From NCBI GenBank assembly GCA_002083595.1, contig MSXT01000039.1:1-45072 (forward strand): DNA of 45,072 nucleotides, written 5' to 3'. The translations under genes were made by a program, and so were the position numbers. How positions within the stretch are numbered: position 1 is the stretch's first letter; each line of letters begins with the position of its first letter. This document shows positions 44,503 through 45,072 of this stretch, one piece after another. This stretch comes from Proteobacteria bacterium ST_bin16 (GTDB lineage Bacteria > Pseudomonadota > Gammaproteobacteria > Burkholderiales > Nitrosomonadaceae). The notes under the pieces were generated by a model. It saw nothing but the letters and a program-made list of their open reading frames with translations, ran no database searches and was not told the origin of the DNA.

Positions 44503-44853
44503 TTATTCAGTCTCAGAGGCCCAAATTTCGGCTTTCTCATAATCGTGAAAAACCGTTACGTTAGCATGAATGAATAAATTGAAAACCCATGCGCCCCAGG
44601 TTTGCCATTCATCGTCTGTCACAACCGCCACCCGGTTGAATTCACTACCGTGATCGCGCATGAATTTAACTTCTTCCCAGGCTACATCAACGGTGTAATC
44701 TAGCATGTCGCGCCAATCAAACAGCAGATTGGCTTTACCGTCAAAATGGGATTGATACAGCACTTGTTGTTCAAATTCATTATAGTCGGCTAATGTAAAC
44801 TCACCAATAACTGCAACAATTACGAGATTGTCTTTCTTTTGAATAGTTATCAT
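44503..44853 (-). CDS. SpoIIAA-like STAS-related protein
   Basis: The 116-residue protein has the STAS/SpoIIAA-like pattern: an N-terminal strand (VIVAVIGEFTLADYNEFE), NLLFDWRDM in the core, RVAVVTDDEWQTWGAWV near residue 75 and an ending with the FHDYEKAEIWA segment. Such proteins are single-domain and cytoplasmic, often membrane-associated; their ligand is not established. A strong AGGAGGG ribosome site lies before the ATG. It is read as a single gene. Confidence 0.78.
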   Translation of the reverse strand: MITIQKKDNLVIVAVIGEFTLADYNEFEQQVLYQSHFDGKANLLFDWRDMLDYTVDVAWEEVKFMRDHGSEFNRVAVVTDDEWQTWGAWVFNLFIHANVTVFHDYEKAEIWASETE

Positions 44854-44939
44854 GACTCCCTCCTCATCAAATAATTAGCTCATCATAGGGAATTAAACCG
44901 GATGGTGCAAATTTTGCCGCTACCCGCATCAAAGCAAAA

Positions 44940-45072
44940 TCACTTGGACGTCACAGTGGAAGCGCGCTTAATACCCAGGATACCGCTTAATGAACCGCCC
45001 AGAACAATCAATCCCATCCCGAGCCAGGCTACGGGAGGCAATACATCATTCCACAACAGAATGCCCCAAAGA
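44940..45072 (-). CDS. C-terminus of an EamA/DMT-family transporter (5' end outside the window)
   Basis: Reading the minus strand from the window edge gives 43 codons and a TGA at 44940-44942. The peptide begins LWGILLWNDVLPPVAW and continues through a hydrophobic GLIVLGGSLSGILG segment to a basic tail, the usual last helix of drug/metabolite exporters of the EamA type. Only the end of the gene is in view, so the identification rests on a short stretch. Confidence 0.6.
   Translation of the reverse strand, partial: LWGILLWNDVLPPVAWLGMGLIVLGGSLSGILGIKRASTVTSK

Overview
The window looks like chromosomal DNA of a Gram-negative, moderate-GC proteobacterium. It has outer-membrane beta-barrels, a TonB receptor, an ornithine-lipid-type acyltransferase and an LpxH-like phosphatase. 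A complete urease operon followed by a UT-family urea channel and NikR, plus a periplasmic alpha-carbonic anhydrase, would fit a betaproteobacterial ammonia oxidiser of the Nitrosomonas type. That assignment is inference from gene content: no amo, hao or rRNA gene lies in the window.

Layout. (1) 0-10.7 kb, urea and nickel: a porin-like protein, ureD-ureA-ureB-ureC, a strong hairpin, ureE-ureF-ureG, a urea transporter and a clear terminator, then nikR and a TonB receptor on the minus strand. (2) 10.7-13.5 kb: a zinc/manganese-type ABC importer divergent from the TonB receptor, with a perfect dyad between them. (3) 13.7-22.3 kb: a REC-REC-GGDEF protein, a fused PlsC-GNAT (OlsF-like) acyltransferase, an accessory patch (a gene with a possible HEPN motif plus VapBC), an M14 peptidase/hydrolase pair, and an LpxH-like phosphatase/patatin pair. 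(4) 22.5-30.4 kb: a 1385-residue adhesin-like protein with ten Ig-like repeats, a TPR gene joined to a GNAT domain across a -1 frame change at a slippery heptamer, a glycosyltransferase and a lipid kinase. (5) 30.7-35.1 kb: a three-gene operon encoding a type I periplasmic binding protein, a dCache-pentameric ligand-gated ion channel fusion, and an unrecognised multi-pass membrane protein. (6) 35.1-45.1 kb: FtsH, a FadL-type barrel, a PAS-GGDEF-EAL protein, alpha-carbonic anhydrase with a small secreted Ser-rich protein, a GNAT, two small membrane proteins, a SpoIIAA-like protein and the 3' end of an EamA-type transporter.

How the genes work together. Region 1 can import urea, hydrolyse it to ammonia and CO2, assemble the nickel centre and regulate nickel supply. 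Carbonic anhydrase further along could handle the bicarbonate/CO2 side. The most unusual system is region 5. A branched-chain-amino-acid-type binding protein has no ABC transporter genes beside it. Instead it is translationally coupled to a predicted receptor channel with its own Cache sensor, which suggests a ligand-sensing ion channel complex rather than an importer. The TPR/GNAT frame junction is the second item most worth checking.

No tRNA, rRNA, CRISPR array, insertion sequence or prophage gene was recognised.
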